A stretch of DNA of 64,000 bases from Candidatus Vallotiella sp. (ex Adelges kitamiensis) (GCF_020342435.1 NZ_CP080504.1:273698-337697), one strand, 5' to 3'. Positions 52,336-63,768 are shown, counted from the first letter of the stretch. The notes: generated by a model from the sequence alone, not told the origin. Numbers and translations are program-made.

Positions 52336-53657
52336 CATCTTTGCATGGTCGGCATATTAATCCACTAATTCTCGCAGGCCTGAACGGTGAGAACTGGCGT
52401 TTACAAGACTATGTTGCGCGTGGTGGCTATCAGCAACTCCGTTACATTCTCGAGAAGAAGATCCCACCAGAGCAAGTAATTTCAGACGTGAAAGCCTCCG
52501 GTCTGCGTGGTCGCGGCGGAGCAGGATTTCCAACGGGACTTAAGTGGAGTTTCATGCCACGTCAGTTCCCGGGACAAAAATATTTAGTATGCAACTCCGA
52601 TGAGGGGGAGCCCGGTACATTCAAGGACCGTGATATCCTGCGCTGGAATCCACATGCATTAATCGAGGGCATGACAATTGGCGCATACGCGATGGGTATT
52701 ACTGTTGGTTACAACTATATTCATGGCGAAATTTGGGAAGTCTACGAGCGTTTTGAGATAGCGCTAAACGAGGCAAATTCTGTTGGTTATCTAGGCCATA
52801 ACATTCTAGATAGCAAATTTTCGTTTGAGTTGCATGCGCACCACGGCTATGGAGCCTATATTTGCGGCGAAGAAACCGCACTGCTCGAATCTCTTGAGGG
52901 AAAGAGAGGGCGACCACGTATTAAGCCGCCGTTTCCCGCTAGTTATGGTGTATTTGGTAAACCAACGACAATTAATAATACCGAGACGTTTGCAGCAGTA
53001 CCATTTCTTCTAGCGATCGGCCCACAGCAGTACCTAAAACTAGGAAGACCAAACAACGGTGGCACGAAGATTTTCTCGGTGTCCGGAGACATACACTTTC
53101 CAGGTAATTACGAAGTACCGCTTGGAACTCCATTCATGAAGCTAATGGAGCTAGCTGGCGGCGTGTGCGGAAAAATTAAGGCTGTAATCCCAGGTGGTTC
53201 ATCTGCACCGGTGGTACCGGGCGAGCAGATGATGCAGACCGAACTAGACTACGATTCGCTCGCGAAAGTTGGTTCGATGCTTGGCTCTGGTGCAGTGATC
53301 GTAATGAATGACACGCGTTGCATGGTACGCTCGCTTCTACGTCTATCGTACTTCTACTACGAGGAGTCTTGCGGACAGTGCACGCCATGTCGTGAAGGCA
53401 CCGGCTGGCTTTATCGAATAGTGCATCGAATAGAACATGGCAAGGGACGTCCAGAAGACTTAAACTTATTAGATTCAGTCTCTGAGAATATAATGGGGCG
53501 GACAATCTGTGCGCTAGGAGATGCAGCAGCAATGCCTGTGCGCGGGATGCTAAAGCATTTTTGGAACGAATTTAAGTATCACATTGAGAACAAGAATTGC
53601 CTCGCCACAATGCAACGTGGTAAACGCAGCGATGCAACGCCCACTGCGATCGTATGA
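52332..53657 (+). CDS. nuoF: NADH dehydrogenase I subunit F
   Basis: 51 kDa-type subunit: binds NADH and FMN and carries the N3 [4Fe-4S] cluster. The glycine-rich NADH/FMN segment [18 protein letters not shown] lies near residues 57-74, [10 protein letters not shown] follows, and cluster ligands are in [13 protein letters not shown] plus a downstream cysteine in [11 protein letters not shown]. 441 residues. Translationally coupled to nuoE by a four-base overlap. Confidence 0.97.
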   Translation: MTSLHGRHINPLILAGLNGENWRLQDYVARGGYQQLRYILEKKIPPEQVISDVKASGLRGRGGAGFPTGLKWSFMPRQFPGQKYLVCNSDEGEPGTFKDRDILRWNPHALIEGMTIGAYAMGITVGYNYIHGEIWEVYERFEIALNEANSVGYLGHNILDSKFSFELHAHHGYGAYICGEETALLESLEGKRGRPRIKPPFPASYGVFGKPTTINNTETFAAVPFLLAIGPQQYLKLGRPNNGGTKIFSVSGDIHFPGNYEVPLGTPFMKLMELAGGVCGKIKAVIPGGSSAPVVPGEQMMQTELDYDSLAKVGSMLGSGAVIVMNDTRCMVRSLLRLSYFYYEESCGQCTPCREGTGWLYRIVHRIEHGKGRPEDLNLLDSVSENIMGRTICALGDAAAMPVRGMLKHFWNEFKYHIENKNCLATMQRGKRSDATPTAIV

Positions 53658-53726
53658 ACAGGCTTTTAAACGCGAAATCGTCCATTAAAAACGGACTCAC
53701 AAGATTAGGTTGGGGCACTTATTAGT

Positions 53727-56063
53727 ATGGTTGAACTTGAAATAGATGGCAAGAAAGTTGAGGTACCGGAAGGTAGCATGGTAATCCAGGCTGCCCACAA
53801 GGTTAATACGTACATTCCTCATTTCTGCTATCACAAGAAGTTATCAATCGCGGCGAACTGTCGAATGTGCCTAGTAGAAGTAGAAAAAATGCCAAAAGCC
53901 TTACCTGCATGTGCGACCCCGGTATCCGCTGGTATGGTTGTACGGACAACATCGGAGAAAGCGGTGAAAGCGCAGCAGTCCGTAATGGAGTTTCTGCTAA
54001 TTAATCACCCGCTAGACTGTCCGATCTGCGACCAGGGTGGCGAATGCCAGCTTCAAGACTTAGCGGTCGGCTATGGTAAGCCTGCATCACGATACTCAGA
54101 AGAGAAACGTATTGTACTCCATAAGAATGTTGGGTCGCTGATCTCAATGGAAGAGATGTCACGCTGTATTCACTGTACACGTTGCGTGCGCTTTGGGCAG
54201 GAAGTAGCTGGGATTATGGAGCTTGGTATGCTAGGTCGTGGTGAGCGATCAGAGATTGCAACGTTTCTTGGTAATACAGTTGACTCTGAATTATCAGGTA
54301 ATATGATTGATCTATGTCCAGTTGGTGCTATTACCAGCAAGCTTTTCCGCTATAGCGCACGCCCGTGGGAATTATCGCATTGTCCTTCAGTTAGCCCACA
54401 TGACTCGGTTGGCGCAAACCTTATTGTTCAGGCGAAGAATAATAGGGTTATACGTGTACTACCTCTAGAGAATGAGTCAATTAACGAGTGCTGGATTTCG
54501 GATAAAGATCGCTTTTCTTATGAAGCGCTAAATAGTGAAGAGCGACTGACGCAGCCGATGTTGAGGCAAAATGGGAAATTGTGCAGAGTAGACTGGGAAA
54601 TTGCACTATCCTTTGTCATAAATAGCCTAAAGGATATTAAGACTGCATATGGATCAAATGCAATCGCTACATTTATTAGTCCGCATAGCACGCTTGAAGA
54701 ATTATTCTTGCTCAAGAAGTTAACGCGTGGACTAGGTAGTACGAATCTAGATTTTCGGTTGCGCCAAAGTGATTTTTCGATGCTGCCGCAAGGTGTACCG
54801 TGGCTTGGCATGTCTCTTGCAACGCTGTCTAACGTTGATGCTGCATTCGTGATCGGATCTTTTCTGCGTCATGATCATCCGTTGATAGCCGCACGGCTGC
54901 GGCTAGCCGCTACTAACGGTGCTAAGGTGAGCTTGCTACACGCGAGCGCTGATGATTCGTTAATCCATGTTGCACATAAGATTGTTGTACCGCCATCGGC
55001 TTGGGTTGACTCGCTAGCTAGCGTGGCTGTTGCGCTAGCTGAAATCTGTGGTACAGCATCTCCAGTTGAGCTAACTGGTATACAGTCGAATACTACTGCA
55101 AAGCATATCGCTACCTCCCTATCAAATGGTGAGCACCGCGCGATCCTGTTAGGTGCGAGCGCAGCCAACCATCCTGAATTTTCAAAACTGTACACTATTT
55201 CGCAGTGGATTGCTCAGGCAAGTGGTGCAACGCTTGGCTTTCTGCCGGAAGCGTCTAATACTGTCGGGGCGTATTTGGTTGGTGCACTACCCGGCGAAGG
55301 CGGTTCTGATGCCGCACGTGCATTCTCATCACCGTGTCGCTCATATGTATTGTTTAATGTCGAACCGCCCTTCGACGTTGCGAATCCACATCAGGCCCGT
55401 ACAGCGCTGGCTCAAGCTGATATGGTTGTTGCATTATCGTCGTTTAAAATCGGTGCTGATTATGCAGACGTATTACTGCCAATTTCACCTTTCACGGAGA
55501 CAGATGGAACATTTGTTAATGCTCAAGGCACAGTACAATCGTTCAGAAATGCCGTACGGCCACTAGGTGAATCCCAGCCAGGTTGGAAGGTGCTTTGCAT
55601 GCTAGGTAATCTACTTGGACTACAGAATTTTAACTATGCTAGTGCCGAAGAGGTAGCTACTTCAGCATTAAAGAACATTGACGTACAGTCCCGTCTATCG
55701 AATGTTCCAATGCACCGTGTACCGTTAGAACGCGGAGCATCAGCACGTTCGATTAGGGCATTTGAGCGGATTTCTGACGTATCAATCTATGACGCCGATT
55801 CGTTAGTTCGGCGGGCACCATCACTACACATGACCAAGACGGCCCAAGCTTCTCTACATGTTTCCTTACCAACTACATTATTTAAACAACTTGGACTAAG
55901 AGAAGGAGATGCTGTGTGCGTGCGACAGGGCGAGTCATCTATAACGCTACCTGCAGCGCTAGATTCTAGGCTACACGATGTAGTAATACGCGTGCCAGCA
56001 GCCACATCTGTCGCTGCCAAACTGGGCAGCTTGTTTGGTGATTTGCTAGTGGAGAAGGCCTAA
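53727..56063 (+). CDS. nuoG: NADH dehydrogenase I subunit G
   Basis: Largest peripheral subunit. N-terminal ferredoxin-like domain ligates a [2Fe-2S] cluster (FCYHKKLSIAANCRMC and CATP), followed by a His/Cys [4Fe-4S] site (NHPLDCPICDQGGECQLQD) and the CIHCTRCVRFGQEVAG site with CPVGAIT. The rest is the molybdopterin-oxidoreductase-like fold without cofactor. 778 residues, normal for betaproteobacteria. nuoH starts immediately after its stop. Confidence 0.96.
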   Translation: MVELEIDGKKVEVPEGSMVIQAAHKVNTYIPHFCYHKKLSIAANCRMCLVEVEKMPKALPACATPVSAGMVVRTTSEKAVKAQQSVMEFLLINHPLDCPICDQGGECQLQDLAVGYGKPASRYSEEKRIVLHKNVGSLISMEEMSRCIHCTRCVRFGQEVAGIMELGMLGRGERSEIATFLGNTVDSELSGNMIDLCPVGAITSKLFRYSARPWELSHCPSVSPHDSVGANLIVQAKNNRVIRVLPLENESINECWISDKDRFSYEALNSEERLTQPMLRQNGKLCRVDWEIALSFVINSLKDIKTAYGSNAIATFISPHSTLEELFLLKKLTRGLGSTNLDFRLRQSDFSMLPQGVPWLGMSLATLSNVDAAFVIGSFLRHDHPLIAARLRLAATNGAKVSLLHASADDSLIHVAHKIVVPPSAWVDSLASVAVALAEICGTASPVELTGIQSNTTAKHIATSLSNGEHRAILLGASAANHPEFSKLYTISQWIAQASGATLGFLPEASNTVGAYLVGALPGEGGSDAARAFSSPCRSYVLFNVEPPFDVANPHQARTALAQADMVVALSSFKIGADYADVLLPISPFTETDGTFVNAQGTVQSFRNAVRPLGESQPGWKVLCMLGNLLGLQNFNYASAEEVATSALKNIDVQSRLSNVPMHRVPLERGASARSIRAFERISDVSIYDADSLVRRAPSLHMTKTAQASLHVSLPTTLFKQLGLREGDAVCVRQGESSITLPAALDSRLHDVVIRVPAATSVAAKLGSLFGDLLVEKA

Positions 56064-57128
56064 ATGGGCGTGCTCGAAGCTATCAATTCTACTGGCAACC
56101 ATCTGTTAGGCAGTGCCTGGATAACTATATGGGCGCTGGTACGTATTCTTGTCATGTTAGTTGTGATTCTACTGTGTGTTGCCTATCTTATTCTGTGGGA
56201 ACGTAAGCTAATTGGTTGGATGCATGGGCGCCTTGGGCCGAACCGAGTCGGCCCAAAAGGGCTGTTACAGCCGATTGCTGATGTGATTAAATTACTACTT
56301 AAGGAAGTAATTCTGCCGGTACAGGCCACTAAGTGGCTTTATCTTATTGCACCAGTCATGGTCGTCGTGCCGGCATTTGGCGTTTGGGCGGTAATTCCCT
56401 TCCAAACTAAGATAGTGCTAGGTGATATTAATGCGGGTTTATTGTACGTAATCGCAATTTCTTCACTCGGAGTATATGGCGTTAGCCTCGCAGGCTGGGC
56501 TTCAAATTCGAAGTATGCATTCCTTGGTGCGATGCGTGCAGCTGCTCAGATGATTTCCTATGAAATTCCGATGGGCCTGACTCTGGTCGTTGTGCTGATG
56601 ACATCAGGCAGCCTAAACTTATCCGATATAGTATATTCACAACAGCGTGGATTATTTGCCGGACTTGGACTAAACCTCTTGTCATGGAACTGGCTACCGT
56701 TGCTGCCAATGTTTATTGTCTACTTCATCTCGGGTATTGCCGAAACTAACCGTCACCCCTTCGATGTTGTCGAAGGAGAGTCAGAGATTGTTGCTGGGCA
56801 TATGATCGACTACTCAGGTATGGCGTTTGCTCTGTTTTTCCTAGCAGAGTATATCAATATGATTGTGATATCTACTCTTGCAGCGACACTATTCTTTGGT
56901 GGCTGGAGCGCGCCGTTTGCGTTTTTATCGTTTATTCCTGGTATTGTCTGGCTGCTGCTAAAAGTTTTTTTCTTGTTGTCGATATTTATTTGGGTTCGTG
57001 CTACTTTCCCGCGTTATCGCTATGACCAAATTATGCGCTTGAGTTGGAAAATCTTCATTCCAGTATGTGTTATATGGCTAATAATAGTTAGCTTCTGGAT
57101 TGTGTCCCCACTAAATATTTGGGAATAA
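56064..57128 (+). CDS. nuoH: NADH dehydrogenase I subunit H
   Basis: Membrane subunit that lines the quinone chamber and links it to the proton-pumping arm. Eight or so membrane helices in 354 residues. Conserved loops [28 protein letters not shown] and [16 protein letters not shown] are present. It is adjacent to nuoG with no spacer. Confidence 0.96.
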   Translation: MGVLEAINSTGNHLLGSAWITIWALVRILVMLVVILLCVAYLILWERKLIGWMHGRLGPNRVGPKGLLQPIADVIKLLLKEVILPVQATKWLYLIAPVMVVVPAFGVWAVIPFQTKIVLGDINAGLLYVIAISSLGVYGVSLAGWASNSKYAFLGAMRAAAQMISYEIPMGLTLVVVLMTSGSLNLSDIVYSQQRGLFAGLGLNLLSWNWLPLLPMFIVYFISGIAETNRHPFDVVEGESEIVAGHMIDYSGMAFALFFLAEYINMIVISTLAATLFFGGWSAPFAFLSFIPGIVWLLLKVFFLLSIFIWVRATFPRYRYDQIMRLSWKIFIPVCVIWLIIVSFWIVSPLNIWE

Positions 57129-57137
57129 GGTGTTGCT

Positions 57138-57626
57138 ATGAACATGATTCAGAGTTTTTTTAAAACATTTTTTTTAATTGAGTTGCTCAAAGGACTTGTC
57201 ATAACTGGAAAGTATGCGTTTCGTCGAAAAATTACTGTGCAATTTCCAGAGGAGAAAACACCAATTTCGACGCGCTTTCGCGGATTACATGCATTGCGTC
57301 GCTATGAAAATGGAGAAGAGCGCTGCATTGCGTGCAAACTATGCGAAGCAGTCTGCCCGGCACAGGCGATCACGATAGAATCTGAAATGCGTACTGATAA
57401 CACACGCCGCACGACACGCTATGATATTGACTTAACAAAGTGTATTTTTTGCGGCTTCTGCGAAGAGAGCTGCCCAGTCGATTCAATTGTTGAGACTCAA
57501 ATCCTTGAGTATCACGGCGAAAAGCGTAGTGACCTATATCTCACAAAGGATATGCTACTTTCGATTGGCGATCGTTACGAATCTCAAATTGCGGAAGCAA
57601 AGGCAATGGAGGCACCATACCGGTAA
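57138..57626 (+). CDS. nuoI: NADH dehydrogenase I subunit I
   Basis: Peripheral 23 kDa-type subunit with clusters N6a and N6b. Two [4Fe-4S] motifs are visible: [16 protein letters not shown] and [16 protein letters not shown]. 162 residues; the N-terminal amphipathic helix rests on the membrane. It follows nuoH by nine bases. Confidence 0.97.
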   Translation: MNMIQSFFKTFFLIELLKGLVITGKYAFRRKITVQFPEEKTPISTRFRGLHALRRYENGEERCIACKLCEAVCPAQAITIESEMRTDNTRRTTRYDIDLTKCIFCGFCEESCPVDSIVETQILEYHGEKRSDLYLTKDMLLSIGDRYESQIAEAKAMEAPYR

Positions 57627-57699
57627 TTAACTATCGCATAGGTCTGTTATCCCGATATGCGATACGCGCTACAACACGCCTAAAGATAATCCGGTAAAT

Positions 57700-58356
57700 A
57701 TGAAATTCACAACCGCTCTTTTCTATATATTCGCGCTTCTGATGATCGTGTCAGGTCTTAAGGTTATTACCTCTCGCAATCCAGTGAGCTCGGCACTTTT
57801 TTTAGTATTTGCGTTCTTTAACGCCGCAGGCATTTGGATGCTGCTGGAAGCTGAGTTTCTTGCAATTATGTTAATACTCGTCTACGTTGGTGCTGTGATG
57901 GTACTGTTCTTATTTGTCGTAATGATGTTGGATATTAACCTTGACGTATTACGGTGCAATTTCTGCCGTTTTGTTCCAATGGCAACGATTATAGGCACAA
58001 TTATTATAATCGAAACTACGCTGATTATCTGGCATAGTTACGGTACGATCGTTTCGCCAGCACATAACTTTATGCAATCGATGCAAACGACTGGAGTTAA
58101 GGAAACGCTCTCTAACACCCATCTGATTGGCCAGATCATGTACAACGATTATATTTTCGCTTTTGAAATCGCGGGTCTAGTACTACTAGCTTCGATCATT
58201 GCAGCGGTTTCCTTAACAATCCGCGGTAGTAAGGACGTAAAGCGACAACGTGTTAGTGAGCAGATACGGGTACGCCGTGAGGAACGACTTCGTCTTGTAT
58301 GCATGGCTTCCGAAAAGCAGTCTTCGGATATTATGAATGCAAGCGAAAATGCCTAG
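57700..58356 (+). CDS. nuoJ: NADH dehydrogenase I subunit J
   Basis: Membrane subunit with five helices in the first 175 residues, including the conserved VSSALFLVFAFFNAAGIWML and AEFLAIMLILVYVGAVMVLF (the pi-bulge helix region). The hydrophilic, basic C-terminal tail of about 40 residues is variable. 218 residues. Confidence 0.95.
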   Translation: MKFTTALFYIFALLMIVSGLKVITSRNPVSSALFLVFAFFNAAGIWMLLEAEFLAIMLILVYVGAVMVLFLFVVMMLDINLDVLRCNFCRFVPMATIIGTIIIIETTLIIWHSYGTIVSPAHNFMQSMQTTGVKETLSNTHLIGQIMYNDYIFAFEIAGLVLLASIIAAVSLTIRGSKDVKRQRVSEQIRVRREERLRLVCMASEKQSSDIMNASENA

Positions 58357-58412
58357 AAATACCGGTACTGAAGCGGGCAGTGATACTTGCTGACTAAGAT
58401 AAGGAAAAAACT

Positions 58413-58718
58413 ATGTTGACTCTCGCTCATTACCTAATACTTGGTGCGAGCTTGTTTACGATCTCGATCGTTGGGGTTTTTATAAACCGCCGTAACATAA
58501 TTCTAATTCTGATGGCAATCGAGTTGATGCTTCTCGCTGTAAATACTAATTTCGTTGCATTCTCGCACTATCTTGGCGACGCACATGGTCAGATTTTTGT
58601 GTTTTTTATACTAACTGTGGCCGCTGCAGAAACGGCAATTGGCCTTGCCATATTAGTTACATTATTCCGTAATCTCAACACAATTAACGTTGAAGATCTT
58701 AACCGACTCAAGGGTTAA
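58413..58718 (+). CDS. nuoK: NADH dehydrogenase I subunit K
   Basis: Small three-helix membrane subunit with conserved buried glutamates used in proton transfer, here in [19 protein letters not shown] and [12 protein letters not shown]. 101 residues, standard length. AAGGAAAAAACT precedes the ATG. Confidence 0.96.
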   Translation: MLTLAHYLILGASLFTISIVGVFINRRNIILILMAIELMLLAVNTNFVAFSHYLGDAHGQIFVFFILTVAAAETAIGLAILVTLFRNLNTINVEDLNRLKG

Positions 58719-58736
58719 GGAAAGGCTCTGACTGTT

Positions 58737-60764
58737 ATGGCAATGACACTTAATCCCAACCTGCTACTAGCAGTCCCATTAGCGCCCTTAGCCGGTTCAC
58801 TAATTACCGGCCTGTGTAGCAAGACTATCAGCCGTTATAACGCGCATCGCGTGACAATTTTTGGCATAGCGATTGCATTTATAATTTCTGTAAGAGTCCT
58901 TCTCCAGGTAATGGACTGTGCTAGTTTTAATGGCACGATCTATGAGTGGGCTATATTACCAGGTATCGCGTCCGGGCAAGCTACTTTAAAGCTTGAAATT
59001 GGTTTTCTAGTTGACTCACTAAGCGCGATGATGATGTGCGTAGTCACTTTTGTCTCCCTGATGGTGCACATCTACACGATTGGCTATATGGCTGAGGATC
59101 CTAGCTACCAACGTTTCTTCTCGTACATCTCATTATTTACATTCTCAATGTTAATGCTTGTAATGAGCAACAACCTTCTGCAGCTGTTTTTTGGATGGGA
59201 AGCGGTTGGATTAGTATCTTATCTTCTAATTGGCTTCTGGTATAGTCGTCCAACCGCAGTTCACGCGAATCTAAAAGCGTTTCTTGTGAACCGCATCGGC
59301 GACTTTGGCTTTTTGCTTGGTATTGGCCTAGTTTTTTCTTATGTTGGTTCATTAAACTATGGCGATATATTCTTGCATCGGGAGATGCTGACTAGCGCAG
59401 GTGTTTTGTGGGGAACGCAGTGGCAGCTAATCACAGTAACTTGCATCTGCTTATTCATCGGTGCTATGGGTAAGTCCGCACAGTTCCCGTTGCATGTATG
59501 GTTACCTGACTCAATGGAGGGCCCAACTCCTATTTCTGCACTAATTCATGCTGCCACAATGGTAACTGCAGGAATCTTTATGGTGACACGCATGTCGCCG
59601 TTATTTGAGTTGTCAGATACTGCGCTATCATTCGTGATAGTAATCGGCTCGATTACTACACTCTTTATGGGATTTCTTGGCATCGTTCAGAATGATATTA
59701 AGCGAGTTATCGCATACTCGACATTGTCTCAGCTTGGATATATGACGGTAGCGCTTGGCGCTTCCGCTTACTCAGCAGCAGTATTCCATTTAATGACACA
59801 TGCGTTCTTCAAAGCGCTACTGTTCTTAGGTGCAGGTTCAGTAATTATCGGCATGCACCATAACCAGGATATTCGGGATATGGGTGGGTTGCGTAAGTAT
59901 ATGCCTATTACCTGGTGTACTTCTCTCATTGGCATTCTTTCGCTGATTGGCACGCCTTTCTTTTCAGGATTTTATTCTAAAGATTCAATTATCGAGGCGG
60001 TGAAATTATCACATTTGCCAGGCTCTGGATTTGCATATTTTGCGGTCAGTGTTAGCGTGTTTGTGACTGCCCTATACTCATTCCGGATGTTTTTTATGGT
60101 GTTTTACGGTCATGAGCGTTTCCGTGGCTTACATCATCAACCGCGCTATAATTATAATCACAGCGTGCATGAGCCGTTTGAGCCCTCATGGAGGATTACA
60201 CTACCGCTAGTAGTACTTTCAATTCCGTCTGTTGTAATTGGTGCAATTGCAGTTGGCCCAATGATTTCTGGTGACTTTTTTTCGCATGGTGTTGTACTGG
60301 ATAAAGTTATATACGTTAGCGAGTACCATGGGGCAATTCGTAAGATGACTATGGAATTCCGTGGTTGGATTCCGATGGCGTTTCGTTCTATTTTAGACTT
60401 GCCAGTCTGGCTTGCGCTTGCTGGTAGCATTTCTGCTTGGTTTCTATACCTAAAGCAACCGAATATTCCTGCTGTAATTTGTCAGCGTTTCTCAATCATT
60501 TATACGCTTCTAGACAATAAGTATTATATAGATAAAATTAATGACATCGTGTTCACTAAAGGCGTGGTGACGTTTAGTAAAAAACTCTGGAGAGGATGCG
60601 ATGTCATAGTCATTGACGGTTTAGTCAATGGTAGTGCGCGCGCGGTTACAAGATTCGCTAGCGTAATTCGTCTTTTACAAACCGGTTACATATACCACTA
60701 TGCTTTTGCTATGGTTATTGGCATGTTAGGGTTGCTAGCCCTGTTCGTTACCCTAAGAAGATAA
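58737..60764 (+). CDS. nuoL: NADH dehydrogenase I subunit L
   Basis: Distal antiporter-like subunit whose long C-terminal helix braces the membrane arm. About sixteen helices in 675 residues. Conserved antiporter parts are FFGWEAVGLVSYLLIGFWY, FPLHVWLPDSMEGPTPISAL with IHAATMVTAG, and KRVIAYSTLSQLGYM. Full length, no frame damage. Confidence 0.97.
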   Translation: MAMTLNPNLLLAVPLAPLAGSLITGLCSKTISRYNAHRVTIFGIAIAFIISVRVLLQVMDCASFNGTIYEWAILPGIASGQATLKLEIGFLVDSLSAMMMCVVTFVSLMVHIYTIGYMAEDPSYQRFFSYISLFTFSMLMLVMSNNLLQLFFGWEAVGLVSYLLIGFWYSRPTAVHANLKAFLVNRIGDFGFLLGIGLVFSYVGSLNYGDIFLHREMLTSAGVLWGTQWQLITVTCICLFIGAMGKSAQFPLHVWLPDSMEGPTPISALIHAATMVTAGIFMVTRMSPLFELSDTALSFVIVIGSITTLFMGFLGIVQNDIKRVIAYSTLSQLGYMTVALGASAYSAAVFHLMTHAFFKALLFLGAGSVIIGMHHNQDIRDMGGLRKYMPITWCTSLIGILSLIGTPFFSGFYSKDSIIEAVKLSHLPGSGFAYFAVSVSVFVTALYSFRMFFMVFYGHERFRGLHHQPRYNYNHSVHEPFEPSWRITLPLVVLSIPSVVIGAIAVGPMISGDFFSHGVVLDKVIYVSEYHGAIRKMTMEFRGWIPMAFRSILDLPVWLALAGSISAWFLYLKQPNIPAVICQRFSIIYTLLDNKYYIDKINDIVFTKGVVTFSKKLWRGCDVIVIDGLVNGSARAVTRFASVIRLLQTGYIYHYAFAMVIGMLGLLALFVTLRR

Positions 60765-60777
60765 GACAAGGATAGGT

Positions 60778-62271
60778 ATGCACGCTCATTTTCTTGTTTT
60801 AACTTTATCAATCTGGATGCCAATTTTGTTCGGTATCATCGTTCTTATAGTCGGCGCGTGCAAGACGCCAGATATTGCACGCTGGACCGCGCTGAGCGGC
60901 GCAGTGCTTAGCTTCATTGTTACATTGCCCTTGATTAGCGGTTTTGATGCAAATACGTCTGCACTACAGTTTGTTGAGGTCGTTCCTTGGATTGCACGTT
61001 TCAAAATTACGTACCATCTAGGTGTCGATGGACTATCGGTGTGGTTCGTTGTGCTTACTGCTTTTATTACAGTTCTCGTTGTGATTTCTGGATGGGAGGT
61101 GATTACAGACCATGTAGCGCAGTATATGGCCGCTTTTCTGATTTTATCAGGTCTCATGGTAGGTGTATTCTCAGCAGCTGACGGAATGCTGTTTTACAGC
61201 TTCTTCGAGGCAACGTTAATTCCGATGTACTTAATTATTGGAATTTGGGGTGGCACGAACCGTATATATGCAGCATTCAAATTTTTCCTGTACACGCTGG
61301 CTGGCTCGTTATTAATGCTAATCGCATTAATCTATTTGTATATCCAGTCTCAATCATTTGAGCTGTCAGCTTGGCATGTATTGCCGATTCGGATGATGCC
61401 TCAAGTATTGTTATTCGTCGCACTTTTCTTTGGGTTTGCAGTAAAAGTGCCTATGTGGCCACTACATACGTGGTTACCTGATGCGCATGTCGAGGCACCG
61501 ACCGGCGGTTCTATTGTGCTAGCAGCGATTATGCTGAAGCTAGGTGCCTATGGTTTCCTCCGGTTTTTATTGCCTATTACGCCGGATTCTAGCCACTTAA
61601 TGGCGCCAGTTGTGATTACGCTTTCGCTCTTCGCTCTAATCTATATAGGCTTTGTCGCATTAGCACAAACGGATATGAAGAAGCTAGTTGCATATTCATC
61701 AATTGCACACATGGGCTTTGTTACACTTGGTTTCTTCTTATTTACTCAGCTTAGTATTGAAGGGGCTATTGTGCAGATGATTTCGCACAGTTTCGTATCA
61801 AGCGCAATGTTTCTCTGTATCGGCATTTTATATGAGCGTATGCATTCTCGCCAGATTGTCGACTATGGTGGCGTTGCAAACACGATGCCGAAGTTTGCCG
61901 CATTCGCGGTGCTATTTTCTATGGCGAACTGTGCTCTGCCAGGCACATCAGGGTTCGTAGGCGAGTTTATGGTCATTCTGTCAGCTATTAAATTTAATTT
62001 TTGGATTGGATTTCTTGCGGCAATCACCTTAATTCTAGGCGCTGCGTATACGCTGGGGATGGTTAAGCGTGTTTATTTTGGTGTAGTCAAGAACGACTAT
62101 GTCGCAAAGCTCGTTGACCTAAATTGCCGCGAGTTCTTAGTATTAACTACTCTAGCTTTTCTAGTCCTATACATCGGTATTTTTCCAAAGCCATTTATGA
62201 ATCTGATGCACGAATCAGTTATCAATTTGCTATTCCATCTAGCGCAATCTAAACTGCCAACGACGCTCTAG
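60778..62271 (+). CDS. nuoM: NADH dehydrogenase I subunit M
   Basis: Antiporter-like proton-pumping subunit with about fourteen helices in 497 residues. Key features are FYSFFEATLIPMYLIIGIWG with its channel glutamate, PLHTWLPDAHVEAPTGGSI, and KKLVAYSSIAHMGFVTLG. It starts 13 bases after nuoL. Confidence 0.97.
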   Translation: MHAHFLVLTLSIWMPILFGIIVLIVGACKTPDIARWTALSGAVLSFIVTLPLISGFDANTSALQFVEVVPWIARFKITYHLGVDGLSVWFVVLTAFITVLVVISGWEVITDHVAQYMAAFLILSGLMVGVFSAADGMLFYSFFEATLIPMYLIIGIWGGTNRIYAAFKFFLYTLAGSLLMLIALIYLYIQSQSFELSAWHVLPIRMMPQVLLFVALFFGFAVKVPMWPLHTWLPDAHVEAPTGGSIVLAAIMLKLGAYGFLRFLLPITPDSSHLMAPVVITLSLFALIYIGFVALAQTDMKKLVAYSSIAHMGFVTLGFFLFTQLSIEGAIVQMISHSFVSSAMFLCIGILYERMHSRQIVDYGGVANTMPKFAAFAVLFSMANCALPGTSGFVGEFMVILSAIKFNFWIGFLAAITLILGAAYTLGMVKRVYFGVVKNDYVAKLVDLNCREFLVLTTLAFLVLYIGIFPKPFMNLMHESVINLLFHLAQSKLPTTL

Positions 62272-62292
62272 TAGAAAAGAGGGGATAAACAT

Positions 62293-63768
62293 ATGCACAA
62301 TGCTCCTCTGAGTGCTTTATTACCAGATGTATTTCTAATAATCGTGACCATTGCTATATGGCTGAACGATATTATTACGGGTAAGAGAGGACGGAGTTTA
62401 ACTTATGTGGTTACAGTTACCTCTACTTTCATCGCCGCGATCTGGTATGCGGCAATCGTAATTGATCCGCATTTATACTACTATTTTCATAGTACATATG
62501 TAGTCGATCCGTTTGCGAGTCTAATGAAGTTACTCATTTCGCTTAGCTTTGCTGTTTCGTTAGTCTATTCACGCAAGTATCTTGAAGAACGTGACCTATT
62601 TTGTAGCGATTTTTATCTTCTAGCGTTATTCTCGCTACTAGGGCAGCTGATAATGGTGTCAGGCAATAGTTTCTTGACGCTCTATTTAGGATTAGAGTTA
62701 ATGTCGCTATCCCTCTACGCACTTATCGCATTGCGTCGTGATACTCTACAGTCGACCGAAGCAGCAATAAAGTACTGTGTGTTGGGAGCACTATCGTCTG
62801 GTTTTCTGCTGTACGGCATTTCAATGATATACGGGGCAACCGGCTTATTTAATCTGAATGATGTATCTGCTTCAATTATATTGGGTAGTACTAACTATGC
62901 TGCTTTATTATTTGGCGTAGTATTTGTTGTTGCTAGCATCTCTTTTAAAATGGGGGTTGTACCATTCCACATGTGGGTTCCTGACGTTTATCATGGCGCA
63001 CCAACAGCAATGACATTGCTTACGGGTGGGATGGCAAAAGCTGCCGTATTTGCATGGGCATTCAGGTTCCTTGTGGTAGGACTATTACCACTAGCAGTAG
63101 ACTGGCAAGTAATGTTTTCTATTCTAGCCGCACTATCATTGATAGTAGGTAATATCACCGGTATTGTTCAGCGTAATATAAAACGCATTCTTGCCTACTC
63201 AGCGATATCAAATATGGGTTTCTTATTACTTGGACTGCTGTCTGGTGTTATTTGTGGCAAAACAACTAATTTAGCAGACTCATATGGATCTGCAGTTTTT
63301 TATAGCATCGCGTATATGCTGCCTACGCTAGGCGCGTTTGGTATAGTGATGCTGCTTGCACGCCGTAATTTTGAGGCTGATACGCTAGATGACTTCAGAG
63401 GCTTAAATAAACGCAGTCCAGTCTTTGCATTCATGATGTTAATAATGATGCTCTCCTTAGCTGGTATTCCCCCTACAGTTGGTTTCTATGCAAAATTAGC
63501 AGTGCTTGAAGCTACCGTCAATGCAGGCTTGATATGGCTAGCCGTGCTTGCAGTTATCACATCCTTATTTGGTGCATTTTACTATCTTCGCATTATTAAG
63601 CTAATGTATTTTAGTAAGCCAATAGATATAACGCCAATTATTGCATATAGCGCTAGTCAAGTAATGCTTGCATGTAATGGTCTTATAGTACTATTTCTAG
63701 GCATATTTCCTGGACCGTTAATGTCAGGTTGTTTGCAGATAGTACGCCGGACATTATTGTCCTCATAA
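62293..63768 (+). CDS. nuoN: NADH dehydrogenase I subunit N
   Basis: Third antiporter-like subunit, nearest the peripheral arm; 491 residues with about fourteen helices. Conserved parts are LTLYLGLELMSLSLYALIAL, VPFHMWVPDVYHGAPTAMTL and KRILAYSAISNMGFLLLG. It ends the nuo operon. The DUF2818 gene that commonly follows in Burkholderia is missing; only 144 bases separate it from the next gene. Confidence 0.97.
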   Translation: MHNAPLSALLPDVFLIIVTIAIWLNDIITGKRGRSLTYVVTVTSTFIAAIWYAAIVIDPHLYYYFHSTYVVDPFASLMKLLISLSFAVSLVYSRKYLEERDLFCSDFYLLALFSLLGQLIMVSGNSFLTLYLGLELMSLSLYALIALRRDTLQSTEAAIKYCVLGALSSGFLLYGISMIYGATGLFNLNDVSASIILGSTNYAALLFGVVFVVASISFKMGVVPFHMWVPDVYHGAPTAMTLLTGGMAKAAVFAWAFRFLVVGLLPLAVDWQVMFSILAALSLIVGNITGIVQRNIKRILAYSAISNMGFLLLGLLSGVICGKTTNLADSYGSAVFYSIAYMLPTLGAFGIVMLLARRNFEADTLDDFRGLNKRSPVFAFMMLIMMLSLAGIPPTVGFYAKLAVLEATVNAGLIWLAVLAVITSLFGAFYYLRIIKLMYFSKPIDITPIIAYSASQVMLACNGLIVLFLGIFPGPLMSGCLQIVRRTLLSS

